64,000 nucleotides of DNA from Pseudomonadota bacterium (GCA_029550345.1 JAKPHK010000018.1:1-64000); one strand, 5' to 3'. Shown: positions 50,196-60,416, counted from the stretch's first letter. Made by a program: numbers and translations. Notes: generated by a model not told the origin, from the sequence alone.

Positions 50196-50633
50196 GCCCT
50201 ATCTCCCTTGGTGCAATCCGGATTTCTGGGCAGGGCAAGGCAGTGGCCCGTGCGCAGAACAGGTTGTCGATGGTTCGTGTTTCGGAAAATGACGGCCTCT
50301 CACCTGTGGCGCGTTGACGTAATTTCGGTCCGCACGATTAAATTTCTCAAATGTAGAATATAGCGATAAACTTTGCGACTGTTCAAGGGGCAAATTTGCC
50401 GAACTCAGTGCATCGGTGATTTGCGCCTAAAAGGCCTGATTTGCGCCATGTATGCCGTGGTCCTGGCGGGTGAGAGGGGATGATCCGGGAGGATCTGCCG
50501 TGAGCTTGCCGACGCCTTTGGTACCCGCTTGGCGGAAGCGATTCTCCGACAACTGGCGCTGCGCCCCTTTCATTTTGGGCTGGGGTCGGGCAGTGAAGGG
50601 GAAGGGCAGGCGGGGTTCCGGAACGCAGGTGAG
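50196..50633. other. Intergenic region between BKACE remnant and tetR
   Basis: About 440 bases without a convincing gene. It holds an AT-rich stretch near 50335-50385 that could carry the BKACE promoter, and an 11-base direct repeat TGATTTGCGCC at 50417-50427 and 50437-50447 (20-base period, about two helical turns), a possible regulator site. The tetR frame is open from 50529 but the codons before 50634 read poorly. Confidence 0.5.
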
Positions 50634-51353
50634 ATGACGAACAGTTCCACAATCGATGGCGATGTGCCGCAGCGACACAGGCGCCGCGCTGCCTCACCGC
50701 CTGGCGGTCGGTCGAGCGAGCGACGCGAGCAGCAGCGCAGCATCGAGACCCGAATCGCGATCCTGACAGCGGCGCTCGCCGAATTTGCCGAGAACGGCTA
50801 TGATGCCGCCAGTACCCGCAACATCGGCAGGCGAGCGGGCATCCACAACACCCTGCTGACCTATCATTTCCTCAACAAGGAAGCGCTGTGGCGAGCCACC
50901 GCGGAGCACTTTTTCGCGGAAATTGCAGCCCAGCTCGGCCAGACGGCCGCCTATGATCCAAGCCTTCCGCCAATCGACAAGTTGCGGGAAGAGTTTCGTT
51001 CGTTCTTCCGCTTCATTGTTGCCCGGCCCGACTTCCACCAGTTCATGATCCGTGAAAGCCAGCCGGGAAATCCGCGGCTGCCGTGGCTAATCGAAACCTT
51101 CATCAGACCGATCATGACCCGTACCTTGCCGTTGATTCAGGCCGCACAACAGGCCGGCCAGCTGCCGCAGGGGCACCCGGTTCTGCTTTACTACTTCCTG
51201 GTCAGCATCCTTACCGTGCTTTCGGCGCACAGTGCGGAGATCGAACTGCATTCCGGTGACAATCCCCTCGCGCTGGACCGCGCGGAACAATACTGGGCGC
51301 TGGTTGACCAGATGGTCTTCGCCGGTGGCGGCGCGCATCCGGCGGCCGATTAA
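50634..51353 (+). CDS. TetR-family regulator, left copy
   Basis: A 239-residue TetR protein from ATG 50634 with AGGTGAG upstream. A basic Pro-rich lead (SPPGGRSSERREQQRSIE) precedes the helix-turn-helix (AEFAENGYDAASTRNIGRRAGI, LLTYHFLNKEALW). The C-terminal part has LIETFIRPIMTRTLPLI. It is clearly related to the TetR at 61022-61768: both share SPPGGRSS, EQQRSIE and TYHF-NK-LW at the same places. The next gene is the broken TonB receptor, 304 bases away. Confidence 0.88.
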   Translation: MTNSSTIDGDVPQRHRRRAASPPGGRSSERREQQRSIETRIAILTAALAEFAENGYDAASTRNIGRRAGIHNTLLTYHFLNKEALWRATAEHFFAEIAAQLGQTAAYDPSLPPIDKLREEFRSFFRFIVARPDFHQFMIRESQPGNPRLPWLIETFIRPIMTRTLPLIQAAQQAGQLPQGHPVLLYYFLVSILTVLSAHSAEIELHSGDNPLALDRAEQYWALVDQMVFAGGGAHPAAD

Positions 51354-51657
51354 AGGCGTTCTCGGCCTTCCGGCCGGATGAAGTGGCAGCTTTCGGCGAT
51401 AGATTGATCGCGAAGTCCGCCTTGCTGCGAACCGATTCCCTCCAGACTGGTTGCTGCAAAAGCCCGATCGTTCGGCGGGCGTGATGCCTGAGGCGCACGG
51501 CGCCAACCGCGATGCTCTTGCCAGACTGCCTCAGATCGACCATCAATCACTAACTCATACACGTGCATTTTTTAGCTGGACAGACTCACGAGCCTCGCCT
51601 AGAGATAATACTATACAAATGATCAGTATTGATTGTTGTTGATGGGGAGGTGCTGAA
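51354..51657. promoter_or_regulatory. TonB-receptor promoter region with AATACT...AGTATT
   Basis: 304 bases without a gene. Close to the receptor start is an AT-rich segment with AATACT (51607-51612) and AGTATT (51625-51630), a 6-bp inverted repeat with 12-base spacing overlapping a likely promoter, and a GGGGAGG ribosome site. It may be the operator for the TetR at 50634. Confidence 0.45.
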
Positions 51658-53880
51658 ATGCGTGTAGTTTTCCGTAAATCCGTGACTCGTGGGCTCCTGA
51701 CCGGGGTTGCGCTGATGGCGTTCTCCGCGCCGGCGTTCGCACAGGATGCGAATCCGGGTGAGGTCGAATCGGACGAAATCGTGGTCACTGCGCAGAAGCG
51801 CGAAGAAAACCTCAAGGACGTTCCGATCGCGATCCAGGCGATGGGTGGCGAGAGCCTGAAGAGCAGCGGCTTCACCGATCTTCGCGATCTGAAGTCGCTG
51901 GTCCCCAGCTTCCAGGCCAGCAACCCTGGTAACGCCGCCAACGTGACCTTTTCGATCCGCGGCGTCGGCCAGCGTGACGTCAACAGCATTTCGGAAGGCA
52001 CGGTCGCCGAATTCGTCGATGGGGCCTATGTCAGCTTTGTCGGTGCACTGGGTCAGCCGCTGTATGACATCGAGCGGATTGAAGTTTTGAAGGGGCCGCA
52101 GGGCACCCTTTTTGGCCGTAACGCCACCGGCGGCCTGATCAACGTGATCAGCAAGAAGCCGACCAATCAGTTTGAAGGTTACGTGACGGCTGAGCTTTCC
52201 AGCTATAACGGCTACAAGCTTGAAGGCGCGGTTGGCGGCCCGCTTGGCGGCCCGCTTGGCGACAAGGCTTCCGCGCGCCTTTCGGTCAGCTAAGACAAGG
52301 CTGATGGCTATCTAGGCAATACCACCGGCCCCGATCTGCTGGCCAAGGATAACCTGTCTGCTCGCCTGCAGCTGCGCTTCGAGCCGACTGATCGGCTGAC
52401 CATCAACCTGTCGGGTCGTTACTGGAAGGCGGCCCGCGTGCCCGGCGTCGGCCTGTCCTATTCGCCGCAAATCGTTGACGGCAGCGGGGTTATCCGCAGC
52501 CCGGTCAATGAAGCCGAATTCGTTGATTACTGCGTCAATACGCTGGGTTTCCCGACCCCGCCGTCGGGCGCCTGGCAGGCAGGCAGCTGCCTGGTCTATC
52601 AGCCGAACCCCTATGAAAGCGATTACGGCACCGGTACCTTTTTTGAGGAAACCTACTACGGCCTGACCGGCACGCTTGATTACGAACTGTCCGATTCCGT
52701 TACGCTGACCTCGATCACCGACTATCAGCACGCTGAAATGGACTATTCGGCCAGCCTGACCGGCGGAGTCAGCGGTGTTCTGTACCAGATCTTCACCGGC
52801 CCGCAGCGTCAGTTCTCGCAGGAACTTCGGCTCAGCGGCGACAGCAGCGGTCCGGTGCGGTGGCAGGCAGGTCTCTATTACCTGAACATCTACCACGATG
52901 TGCAGACCAACTTCATCTTCCCGGTCGACTATTCGCTGAACGCGGATTCCTATGCGGCCTTCGCGCAGGTCGATTATGACCTGTCGGATGTGGTGACGCT
53001 GACGGTTGGTGGTCGTCTGATGAACGACACCAAGCACTTTGTCAGTGTCGGCCTGGGTATCCCGGCCTTTGCTGGAACCGTGCTTGGCGATGGCGCCGAT
53101 CTGACTTCTGACAAGTGGAACTGGTCGGGCCGGGCGGTGCTGACTTACAAGCCCAATTCCGACATGACCATCTACGCCGGGGTCAACCGCGGCGTGAAGG
53201 GTGGCGGCTTCGATGGCGGCGGTATCCCGGCCTATCCGGCCAGCGATGCTGAATATCGCTCGGAAACGCTCTATTCCTATGAAGTGGGTGTGAAGGCCGA
53301 TCTGCTTGACCGCGTGGTCAGCTTCGACGGGTCGGTGTTCTATTACGACTACCGCGATTACCAGGCCTTCAGCGGTGCTAACCAGACGATCAATCTCGAT
53401 GCTGAAATCTTTGGCGCCGAGCTGTTCGTCACGCTCCGTCCGGCACGTGGTCTGACCCTCAAGGGTGCAGTGACGTACCTTGACACCAAGGAAAAGGACG
53501 TGCCGCTGGGCGGTGGCCTTTATGGCGACTTCCCGATCCCGCAGGCTCCGGAATGGGCGCTGCAGGGCAGCATCCGCTATGCCACGCCGGTGCTGGGTGA
53601 CGATGAACTGGCGCTCCAGTTCAACGCCATGTACCAGAGCGAGACCACGGTCAGCGCAATCCCCGCGCAGGATCAGAACATCCCCGCCTATCACCGCTTC
53701 GATGTCCGCGCGAGCTACAGGCTGCCGGGTGGGCGGATGACGATCTCTGGCTTCATCAACAACCTTTCCGATGAGCTCTACTATCTCAACCGGATCGATT
53801 TCTCGGGCTTCACCGGTTCCACGGTGGACACTCCGGATCGGCCGCGCTGGGGTGGGGTGAGCGTCAGCTACAACTTCTGA
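51658..53880 (+). pseudogene. TonB-dependent receptor with an internal stop
   Basis: 740 codons with normal start, signal peptide (PAFAQDANP), TonB box-like ESDEIVVTAQKREENL, plug (IERIEVLKGPQGTLFGRNATGG) and barrel ending GGVSVSYNF. Codon 212 (52291-52293) is TAA within RLSVS-stop-DKADGYLGNTTG, and the same frame continues to the end without shift. A single base change from a Tyr codon would explain it. Just upstream a 12-base unit is repeated in tandem (52234-52245, 52246-52257), giving GGPLGGPL. Either a recent null allele or a sequencing error. Confidence 0.85.
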
Positions 53881-53933
53881 GGACTCTCCCTGATCTCCAT
53901 CTGTCACTTGGGGAAGTAGGATGGGGAACAGGT

Positions 53934-53965
53934 TCTCCCGGCCCTTTGAAAGAAGGGCCGGGAGA
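53934..53965 (+). terminator. Terminator after the broken TonB receptor
   Basis: Perfect 13-bp arms (53934-53946, 53953-53965) with a 6-base loop, then TACGTTT. It separates the receptor from the operon starting at 54055. Confidence 0.7.
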
Positions 53966-54054
53966 TACGTTTAAAGGACGCGCCGATCCTCGAGTGGGAA
54001 CAGGCCCGTCCGGTGCGATGATCGAGACGAGCAACACAAGGATCGAGGCGAATA

Positions 54055-54507
54055 ATGGGACAGACTACTTCAAGCAGCGCGGTCGCCGAAATTCTGGCAC
54101 GCGAAAACGAACTGATGGAAGCCAAGAATCACCCGGACTTCGTTGCCAATCCAACCCGCATCATGGCCTTCTACGATGTTGGCGCGCTGCGGCATTTCGA
54201 TCTCAATCTGATGCAGCTTGAAGGCAATCAGGTTACCGAGATGTTCGCGGAAGTTTCGCCGACTTTCATCGGGGCTGCGACGATCCATGATGTCCGGGCC
54301 GAAGCCGAGGGCAATATCGCCTTTTCCTCGCTGATCGAGGTCTATGATGGTCACCTGCGCGATACCGGCGAGCATATCACCCTGACTTTCCGGATGACTC
54401 ACGGCTGGCGCAAGATCGACGGGCAGTGGCTGATCGTGCACGAGCACTGGTCCTATCCGGTCGATGCCGCCACTGGTCAGGCACGGATCAACGATCCGCT
54501 GCCATAA
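54055..54507 (+). CDS. SnoaL-like / NTF2-fold protein
   Basis: A 150-residue cytoplasmic protein with the NTF2-like cone: an N-terminal helix (AEILARENELMEAKN), FYDVGALRHFDLNLMQLEG, and the closing strands HITLTFRMTHGWRKIDGQWLIVHEHWSYPVD. Such proteins are often small dehydratases, isomerases or of unknown activity. GAGG lies 8 bases before the start. It is the first gene of the operon with 2-hydroxyacid dehydrogenase, glycerate kinase and acyl-CoA dehydrogenase. Confidence 0.82.
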   Translation: MGQTTSSSAVAEILARENELMEAKNHPDFVANPTRIMAFYDVGALRHFDLNLMQLEGNQVTEMFAEVSPTFIGAATIHDVRAEAEGNIAFSSLIEVYDGHLRDTGEHITLTFRMTHGWRKIDGQWLIVHEHWSYPVDAATGQARINDPLP

Positions 54508-54578
54508 ACCTTGACGGATCGCGGCCCCGAATGATTGATCGCCGCGCGGGACCCAACAAAGATCAGGGAAACCAATTC

Positions 54579-55571
54579 GTGCCATCAGACCAAGCCGCGC
54601 CGCCCGCCCGCCCGAAGATTCTGGCGACCTATCCGATGCCCGCCCGGGTGGTGGAGAAGCTGCGCAGCTTTGCTGATCTGACCGTTCTGGACGGTGAAAC
54701 CGATCCGCAGCGCGTGCTGGACCGATGCCTGGGCATGGATGCGCTGATCTGTACCTTGATGACCAAGGTGTCGGCTGACTTCGTGGAACGTCTGCCGGAA
54801 TCAGTGCGGATTTTGGCGACCTATTCGGTTGGATACGATCACGTTGATCTCAAAGCTGTCGATGGCCGGGGCTTGCCGTTCATCAATACCCCCGATGTGC
54901 TGACCGAGGCGACCGCCGATATCGCCTGGCTTTTGCTGCTCGGTGCCGCGCGGCGCGGTTGGGAGGCACAATCGATGCTGCGCGAAGGGCGCTGGATCGG
55001 CTGGGAGCCGACCCAACTGGTGGGCGCCGATGTCTATGGCAAGACCCTGGGTGTGTTGGGCTTCGGGCGGATCGGCCGGGCCGTGGCGCGCCGCGCGGCC
55101 GGGTTCGGGATGAAGGTGCTGACCTTCCAGCGCCGTCCCGGCAGCGGCGAGCCCTTGCCCGATCATGTCGAACTGCGCGGGTCGCTGGACGAGGTTCTTG
55201 CCGAAAGCGACTTCGTTTCGCTCCATTTGCCACTCAGTGAACAGACCAGTGGCTGGCTCAATGCGGCAAGGATCGCCACCATGCGGCGCGGTGCGATCGT
55301 CGTGAATACCGCACGCGGCGGCCTTATCGATGAGGCAGCGCTGGCTGATGCGCTGGGCAGCGGCCAGATCGGCGCGGCCGGCCTGGACGTTTTCGTGGGA
55401 GAGCCAAACGTCTCCGAGACGATCCTTGCGGCGCCCAACACCTATCTGTTGCCCCACGTCGGTAGCGCGACGTCCAGCGCGCGCGACGGGATGGGGCTGA
55501 GCCTGGCCAGCGATCTCGAAGCATTTTTCGCGGGGCGGCCGATGGTCTCGCAAGTCGATACCGCCGCATGA
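54579..55571 (+). CDS. D-2-hydroxyacid dehydrogenase (glyoxylate/hydroxypyruvate reductase-like)
   Basis: 330 residues if GTG 54579 is used, which has AGGGA nine bases upstream; ATG 54531 in frame has no site. NAD-binding GVLGFGRIGRAVARRAAGFG, catalytic Arg in NTARGGLIDEAAL, Glu in GLDVFVGEP and His in LLPHVGSATS are all present, so it should be active. The next gene is glycerate kinase with a four-base overlap: the pair would convert hydroxypyruvate or tartronate semialdehyde to glycerate and then phosphoglycerate. Confidence 0.85.
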   Translation: MPSDQAAPPARPKILATYPMPARVVEKLRSFADLTVLDGETDPQRVLDRCLGMDALICTLMTKVSADFVERLPESVRILATYSVGYDHVDLKAVDGRGLPFINTPDVLTEATADIAWLLLLGAARRGWEAQSMLREGRWIGWEPTQLVGADVYGKTLGVLGFGRIGRAVARRAAGFGMKVLTFQRRPGSGEPLPDHVELRGSLDEVLAESDFVSLHLPLSEQTSGWLNAARIATMRRGAIVVNTARGGLIDEAALADALGSGQIGAAGLDVFVGEPNVSETILAAPNTYLLPHVGSATSSARDGMGLSLASDLEAFFAGRPMVSQVDTAA

Positions 55572-56878
55572 CCGGGCTGTCGCCGCAAGAACTGACGAAG
55601 CGCGGTTTGCTGCTCGATCTGTGGGCGGCTGCGCTGAATGCGGCAGACATATCAGGCAAATACGACCCGGTTCTGCCACCGGTGCCGCAAGGGCGAACGA
55701 TCGTGGTTGGCGGGGGCAAGGGCGGCGCGGCGATGGCGCGCGAACTGGACCGGGTCTGGCCCGCTGAGATCTCCGGCTGCGTGATCACCCGGCACGGTTT
55801 CACATTGCCTGATTACGCCGGCCGGATCGAGGTGGCCGAGGCCGGACATCCCGTGCCTGATCAGGCAAGCGTTGCCGGTGCGGAAAAGTTGATGGCTCTG
55901 GTCTCCGGGCTTAGTGCGGATGATCTGGTCATCGCGCTGATTTCCGGTGGAGCATCAGCATTGCTGGTAGGCTTGCCCAAGGGCGTGACTCTTGCCGAAA
56001 AGCAGGAACTGACGCGGGCCCTGCTGGGCTGCGGGGCATCGATCACCGAGATCAATACTGTCCGCAAGCACATCTCGACGATCAAGGGCGGGCGGCTGGC
56101 ACGGCAGGCGGCTCCGGCCAAAGTCGTGACTTTCGCGGTTTCGGATATTCCCGGTGACGACATCACAGCAATCGGTTCGGGCCCGACGGTACCTGACCGG
56201 ACCAGCGCCGCCGATGCACAGGCGATCCTTGAGCGCTATGGCATCGCAGTGCCGCAGTCGATTGCAGACCACCTTGCCGCTGCTGCGGCCGATCCATCCG
56301 CCGACCTGACGGCAGCCGACGGCAACAGCGCGCATCTGGTGGTCAAACCGGCGGACTCGCTGGCAGCCGCCGCGCGCGTGGTATCGGCTGCGGGCTATCA
56401 GGTGATTAATCTGGGTGACGATCTGGAGGGCGAGGCGAGTGATCTCGGCAGAGCCCATGCCCGGCTGGCACTTGAATTGCTGGAAAAGGGGCAGCGCGCC
56501 TGCATCCTCTCGGGTGGGGAAACCACGGTGACCCTGCGCGGCAAGGGGCGAGGCGGACGCAACACCGAATATTTGTTGGGGCTGGCGGCGGGGCTGGGTG
56601 GCAGGCCTGGGGTAACCGCGCTGGCTGCCGATACTGATGGGATCGACGGGAGCGAGGACAACGCCGGCGCGCTGGTCTTCCCATCCACCCTGACCCGCGC
56701 TGCTGAAGCCGGAGTCGAGCCGGCGCAAAGCCTGGCTACCAACGATGCTTATGGCTTTTTCGAGGCGATCGGCGATCTGCTGATCACCGGGCCGACCCAG
56801 ACCAATGTCAACGATTTCCGCGCCATCCTGATCGACCCGATCGGGAGCGCAGGCACCAGCAACGGAGACCAGCCATGA
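55568..56878 (+). CDS. Glycerate 2-kinase, MOFRL/GckA type
   Basis: A 436-residue kinase. It has the DUF4147 N-terminal part (IVVGGGKGGAAMARELD, DDLVIALISGGASALL, INTVRKHISTIKGGRLA) and the MOFRL C-terminal domain (CILSGGETTVTLRGKGRGGRNTE split across a loop, ALAADTDGIDGSEDNAGA). It phosphorylates glycerate to 2-phosphoglycerate. Overlaps both neighbours by four bases (ATGA at each end), so it is tightly coupled to the dehydrogenase and the acyl-CoA dehydrogenase gene. Confidence 0.92.
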   Translation: MTGLSPQELTKRGLLLDLWAAALNAADISGKYDPVLPPVPQGRTIVVGGGKGGAAMARELDRVWPAEISGCVITRHGFTLPDYAGRIEVAEAGHPVPDQASVAGAEKLMALVSGLSADDLVIALISGGASALLVGLPKGVTLAEKQELTRALLGCGASITEINTVRKHISTIKGGRLARQAAPAKVVTFAVSDIPGDDITAIGSGPTVPDRTSAADAQAILERYGIAVPQSIADHLAAAAADPSADLTAADGNSAHLVVKPADSLAAAARVVSAAGYQVINLGDDLEGEASDLGRAHARLALELLEKGQRACILSGGETTVTLRGKGRGGRNTEYLLGLAAGLGGRPGVTALAADTDGIDGSEDNAGALVFPSTLTRAAEAGVEPAQSLATNDAYGFFEAIGDLLITGPTQTNVNDFRAILIDPIGSAGTSNGDQP

Positions 56879-58044
56879 CCCAGCGCGCCCTTGAGATTGC
56901 GGAGCGGGTTGAACGCTTCGTGCGCGATGTGGTGATCCCCTATGAACAGGACCCGCGGGTAGAGCTGCATGGCCATGGCCCGCCGGACGAGCTGGTTCAG
57001 GAAATGCGCGACAAGGCCCGTGCCGCGGGTGTTCTGACCCCGCATATCCTGCCCGATGGGACGCACCTGACCCAGCGCGAAACCGCAATCGTGCTGATCC
57101 GCAGCGGGCTTTCCCCGCTGGGCCCGCTGGCCTGTAACACCATGGCTCCGGATGAAGGCAATATGTACCTGCTGGGCCATGTCGCCAGCGCCGAGCAGAA
57201 GGCGCGGTTCCTGCAGCCGCTGGTGGAAGGGCGTGCGCGCTCGGCCTTTTTCATGACCGAACCGGCGGAGGATGGCGGGGCGGGGTCCGATCCCTCAATG
57301 CTCAAGACCGAATGCCACCGCGACGGCAATCATTGGGTAATCAACGGGCGCAAGGCTTTCATCACCGGGGCAGAAGGGGCCAAGGTCGGCATCGTCATGG
57401 CGCGCTCGGACGAGGGGGCCTGCATGTTCCTGGTCGATCTGCCCAACCCGGCGATCCGGGTTTAGCGGCTGCTCGACACCATCGACAGCTCGATGCCCGG
57501 CGGCCACGCCGTGGTCAGCATCGAGAACCTGCGCGTCCCCGCCAGCGACATGCTGGGTGATGCCGGCGAGGGTTTCAAATATGCGCAGATCCGTCTGTCG
57601 CCCGCGCGGCTTTCGCACTGTATGCGCTGGCTGGGCAGCTGCATCCGGGCGCAGGAAATCGCCAGTGACTATGCCTGCCGCCGCATGGCCTTCAGCAAGC
57701 CGCTGATCGACCATGAAGGGGTCGGCTTCATGCTGGCCGAGAACATGATCGACCTGAAGCAGGCCGAATTGATGATCGACTGGGCGGCAGGGGTGCTTGA
57801 TACCGGCTCACTCGGCACGGTCGAAAGCTCGATGGCCAAGGTCGCGGTCAGCGAGGCGCTGATGCGGATCGCTGACAAATGCGTCCAGGTGATGGGCGGC
57901 ACCGGGGTTTCTGGCGATACCATCGTCGAGCAGGTGTTCCGCGAAGTTCGCGCTTTCCGCATCTATGACGGCCCGACCGAGGTTCACAAGTGGAGCCTGG
58001 CCAAGAAGATCAAGCGCGCGCACCGCGATCAGGCCGGGCAATGA
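56875..58044 (+). pseudogene. Acyl-CoA dehydrogenase (ACAD10/11-like) with an internal stop
   Basis: 389 codons, normal length for the family. FAD/substrate motifs: FFMTEPAEDGGAGSDPSM, WVINGRKAFITGAEGA, and near the end QVMGGTGVSGDTIVEQ and IYDGPTEVHKWSLAKKI. Codon 197 (57463-57465) is TAG between NPAIRV and RLLDTID; the same frame continues intact. GAG to TAG is the simplest change. The product would lack the helical C-terminal domain and be inactive unless read through. The gene pairs with the APH-type kinase downstream (four-base overlap). Confidence 0.85.
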
Positions 58045-59105
58045 GCAGTCCCGATCAGGAAAACAGCGGCACGACTGCCGTGCGCGAGGGCTTTGCCTTC
58101 GACGAAGCCGCGCTGGAAAACTGGCTCAACGGCAACGTCCCGGGCTTTGCCGGGCCGATGCGGGTCGAACAGTTCAAGGGCGGGCAATCGAACCCCACAT
58201 ACAAGCTGGTGACGCCTGGACATTCCTATGTTCTGCGCCGCAAGCCGCCGGGGCAGCTGCTGAAAGGCGCACACGCGGTTGACCGCGAAGCGCGGGTGAT
58301 CATGGCGCTGGAGAAGGCGGGCCTGCCGGTGCCGCATATCCACGCGCTGTGCACCGACGAGGCGGTGCTGGGCACCATGTTCTACGTGATGGACATGGTC
58401 GATGGCCGGATCTTCTGGGATGCCGCGCTGCCGGGGATGGAACCGGGCGAACGCGCAGCGATCTATGATGCGATGAATGCCACCATCGCCCAGCTTCACA
58501 GCATCGATCATGTTGCCGCGGGGCTTGAGGACTATGGCCGGGGCGGCAATTTCTTTGCCCGCCAGCTCGGCACCTGGTCGCGCCAGTACCGCGAGGCGGA
58601 GGACGCCGGGCGCGATCCCAACATGGACCGGGTGATTGCCTGGCTCGAAGAGCGGATGCCCGCAGGCGACGATAGTCTGGGCGTGGTCCACGGCGATTTC
58701 CGCATCGACAACATGATCTTCCACCCCACCGAGCCGCGGGTGATCGCGGTGCTCGACTGGGAACTGTCGACGCTGGGGCACACGGGTTCCGACTTTGCCT
58801 ATCACGCGATGATGTACCATATGCCGCCGCATATCGTTGCGGGGCTGGGGGGCAGCCCGCTGCCCGCCGGGGTGCCGGATGAGCAGGCCTATCTTGCCGC
58901 CTACTGCGCGCGGACCGGCCGCGATGCGATGCCCGATTACGGCTATTATCTGGCCTTCAACTTCTTCCGCCTGGCTGCGATCTTCCACGGGATCAAGGCC
59001 CGCGTGATCCGCGGCACCGCTTCGTCGGCCAATGCCGCCGAGCGCGCCGAGGCCTTCCCTGAACTTGCCGAAATTGCCTGGAGCCTGGCCAACAGCGCCC
59101 AGTAA
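58041..59105 (+). CDS. APH-family phosphotransferase (ACAD10/LvaA-like)
   Basis: A 354-residue kinase-fold protein from ATG 58041, overlapping the acyl-CoA dehydrogenase stop. Brenner motif HGDFRIDNMIF (H217, D219, N224) and DWE at 239 (VLDWELSTLGHTGSDFAYH) are intact, and FKGGQSNPTYKL binds nucleotide. In ACAD10/11 and in LvaA of Pseudomonas this domain phosphorylates 4-hydroxyacyl-CoA so the partner acyl-CoA dehydrogenase can move the oxygen. A like role is inferred. Confidence 0.88.
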   Translation: MSSPDQENSGTTAVREGFAFDEAALENWLNGNVPGFAGPMRVEQFKGGQSNPTYKLVTPGHSYVLRRKPPGQLLKGAHAVDREARVIMALEKAGLPVPHIHALCTDEAVLGTMFYVMDMVDGRIFWDAALPGMEPGERAAIYDAMNATIAQLHSIDHVAAGLEDYGRGGNFFARQLGTWSRQYREAEDAGRDPNMDRVIAWLEERMPAGDDSLGVVHGDFRIDNMIFHPTEPRVIAVLDWELSTLGHTGSDFAYHAMMYHMPPHIVAGLGGSPLPAGVPDEQAYLAAYCARTGRDAMPDYGYYLAFNFFRLAAIFHGIKARVIRGTASSANAAERAEAFPELAEIAWSLANSAQ

Positions 59106-59124
59106 CGAGAGAGGAGAAACCCCA

Positions 59125-60402
59125 ATGTCGATGCCACTGCCCGGCGCCGGAAGACGTGCCGATCTTTCAGACCTGTCGCCGCGTCAGGCGATGTTGGCGA
59201 TCTTCGTTCTGAGCATCAACTTCGGGGTGGTCTTCTTCGATCGCAATGCCGTGGGTTTTCTGGTGCCGTTCATCCAGAAGGACCTTGATCTCAGCAACAG
59301 CGAGATCGGCGCTCTGGCCGCCGCATTGGCGTTGACCTGGGCGCTTTCGGGCTATTTCGTCGGGCACCTGGCCGATCAGATCGGGCGCCGCAAGCTGATC
59401 ATCATGATCTCGACTGCGGTCTTTTCGCTGTCCTCATTCATCTCAGGTCTGGCCTGGTCGTTTGCGACCCTGCTGGTCGCGCGGTTGCTGATGGGGCTGG
59501 CGGAAGGCGGGGTCATGCCGGTCAGCCAGTCGCTCACCGCCGATCTGGTTTCTGAAAAGCGCCGCGGGCTGGCGATGGGGGCGATGCAGGCGTTCGGCTC
59601 CAACCTGTTTGGCGGGATGATCGCGCCACTGGTCCTGATCGGTCTGGCCACCCAGTTCGGCTGGCGCATCACCTTCTACCTGACCGCCGTTCCGGGGCTG
59701 CTGAGCGTGATGCTGATGGCATGGCTGGTTCCGGACCGGCCGCTGGGCCATCAGGGACCGATCGATGCCGAAGGCCATGTTCTGGGGTCGAGCGAGCCGC
59801 TGGGCCTGCGCGGGCTGCTGGGCCGCAACGTCATTCTGTGCTGTGTGATATCGGTCTGCCTGGTCGCCTACAATGCGATCTGCTGGTATTTCGTCCCGGT
59901 CTTCCTGACCAAATTCCGCGGGCTTGGAACCCAGGAAATGAGCTGGCTTGTTGCCATGTTGGGGCTGTCGGCGGTGTTCACCGGTTTCGCCATTCCGGCG
60001 CTGTCCGACCATTGGGGGCGCAACCCGGTGATGATCTTGTTCTCACTGGTCGGTCTGCTGATGCCGCTGTCCGCGCTTTATCTGCCCGCTGGCTTCAAAT
60101 CGCTGGCGCCGGGCTTTTTCATCGGCTGGGCGATCCTGGGGGTCTATCCGATCTTCATGTCGATCATTCCGGTTGAAACCGTCGGCAGTGCCTCGGCGGC
60201 AAAAGTCCTGGGTCTGGTGGTCGGCGCGGGCGAGCTTTTCGGCGGGGTGCTTGGTCCTGCAGCGGCCGGGATTGTGGCCGACATGACCGACCTTACCGCG
60301 CCGCTGTGGATGATGGCCGGACTCGCGCTGGCCGGGGCGCTGCTGTCCTTCGGTCTGATCGAAACCGCCCCGGCGCGCATCGGTGCCAAATCGCCAGCCT
60401 GA
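59125..60402 (+). CDS. MFS transporter (organic-acid type)
   Basis: A 425-residue 12-helix transporter starting ATG 59125 with GAGAGGAGA upstream, 19 bases after the kinase gene. Motif A at GHLADQIGRRKLI, the AAHS/ACS-like FDRNAVGFLVPFIQKDL in helix 1, and ALSDHWGRNPVM in the second half. Probably a proton symporter for an organic acid used by this operon. Confidence 0.88.
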   Translation: MSMPLPGAGRRADLSDLSPRQAMLAIFVLSINFGVVFFDRNAVGFLVPFIQKDLDLSNSEIGALAAALALTWALSGYFVGHLADQIGRRKLIIMISTAVFSLSSFISGLAWSFATLLVARLLMGLAEGGVMPVSQSLTADLVSEKRRGLAMGAMQAFGSNLFGGMIAPLVLIGLATQFGWRITFYLTAVPGLLSVMLMAWLVPDRPLGHQGPIDAEGHVLGSSEPLGLRGLLGRNVILCCVISVCLVAYNAICWYFVPVFLTKFRGLGTQEMSWLVAMLGLSAVFTGFAIPALSDHWGRNPVMILFSLVGLLMPLSALYLPAGFKSLAPGFFIGWAILGVYPIFMSIIPVETVGSASAAKVLGLVVGAGELFGGVLGPAAAGIVADMTDLTAPLWMMAGLALAGALLSFGLIETAPARIGAKSPA

Positions 60403-60416
60403 AAGGACACGCTTCG

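Noticed and set aside
52291..52293. Stop codon in the TonB receptor as programmed recoding
   Set aside because: No stem-loop or slippery signal was noticed after it, and neighbouring genes are broken in other ways; simple nonsense mutation or sequencing error is more likely.
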